Shown here in pieces: positions 63,828 to 64,000 of a DNA stretch of 64,000 nucleotides; the first letter of the stretch is position 1; every line of letters starts with the position of its first letter. This stretch comes from CAKZQX01 sp034435975 (lineage in GTDB: Bacteria > Chloroflexota > Chloroflexia > Chloroflexales > Chloroflexaceae). Under the pieces are notes generated by a model that was not told the DNA's origin, did no database searches, and saw nothing but the letters and a program-made list of their open reading frames with translations. The DNA lies in assembly GCA_034435975.1 (NCBI GenBank), contig DAOTWD010000003.1:79479-143478 (forward strand). The letters run 5' to 3'. The translations under genes and the position numbers were made by a program.

Positions 63828-64000
63828 GTAGTACTTTGGTGTTGCCTGGCATACAGGACGTATAGTACGGCGTTTATATTTTTTCTGAGTTTTAATATGT
63901 GAATTATGTGTCAAAAATATGTTCTTACGAGGTAAGTATAGATGTATTTTCCGTACGCTATTCAATTTTTACCGACCCGTACACGTGTCAGCGGGTCGCC

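Noticed and set aside
1..64000. tRNA or rRNA genes
   Set aside because: No T-arm (GGTTCGA-type) sequence in a cloverleaf context and no rRNA signature stretches seen by reading; a covariance-model search would be decisive.

Overview
The window looks like a chromosomal segment of a Chloroflexota bacterium, most likely class Chloroflexia (Chloroflexus, Roseiflexus or Herpetosiphon relatives). This is inferred from gene content: an isopentenyl phosphate kinase next to a UbiA-type prenyltransferase, a Tad/Flp pilus locus without a secretin, a surface protein ending in an LPIIRR-type tail, and a locus joining a MutL-like (actin-fold) ATPase to a scaffold with about 28 Trp-Leu motifs. Base composition is moderate except for one extremely GC-rich array near the right end. 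I saw no tRNA, rRNA, CRISPR array, insertion sequence or prophage.

Layout. 1-1.25 kb: an NrtR-type Nudix regulator with a near-consensus promoter and a 21-bp palindromic operator, leading into a nicotinamidase-like gene cut by the window edge (NAD salvage). 1.4-13.6 kb: mixed housekeeping: an RmlD-like reductase, fmt, a decayed alcohol dehydrogenase, a REC-GGDEF-REC protein, a large TPR protein, a sulfatase-modifying-factor-like protein, dprA, a HAD phosphatase and two Nudix hydrolases. 13.7-29.6 kb: a Tad locus with two TadE pseudopilins, a TadG/von Willebrand protein, a Kelch surface protein, then cpaB, cpaE, cpaF, tadB, tadC, a DUF192 gene and a GT-C-like membrane protein. 29.6-32.4 kb, reverse strand: UbiA family, isopentenyl phosphate kinase and SpoIIM-like genes. 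32.8-40.6 kb: VTT membrane protein, rdgB, YycJ-like hydrolase, ilvE, rpmB (reverse), degV, recG and a RemB-like small protein.

40.8-49.9 kb holds the least explained system: a DUF6754-like membrane protein, two 213-residue six-helix membrane proteins, a 1133-residue Trp-Leu-motif scaffold with two C-terminal membrane segments, and a MutL-like ATPase with a repeated C-terminal motif. Close spacing suggests one membrane complex of unknown function. 49.9-54.6 kb (reverse) carries a DUF5752-like gene, a cyclophilin, an RmlD-like gene, rnc and fabF. 54.8-58.9 kb has recA, recX, a metallo-beta-lactamase-fold gene and an RsbR-like PAS-PAS-STAS protein. pyrG follows a long leader. Between pyrG and a converging RpoD-family sigma gene lies a 1.1-kb mosaic array built on six copies of a 70-bp core.

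Non-coding sequence is unusually structured. There are four copies of a dispersed hairpin repeat, a second repeat family, two elements with terminal inverted repeats, several perfect palindromes, and an orphan promoter downstream of ilvE that may drive a structured RNA. recG has a duplicated start region that creates a 33-codon overlapping upstream ORF.
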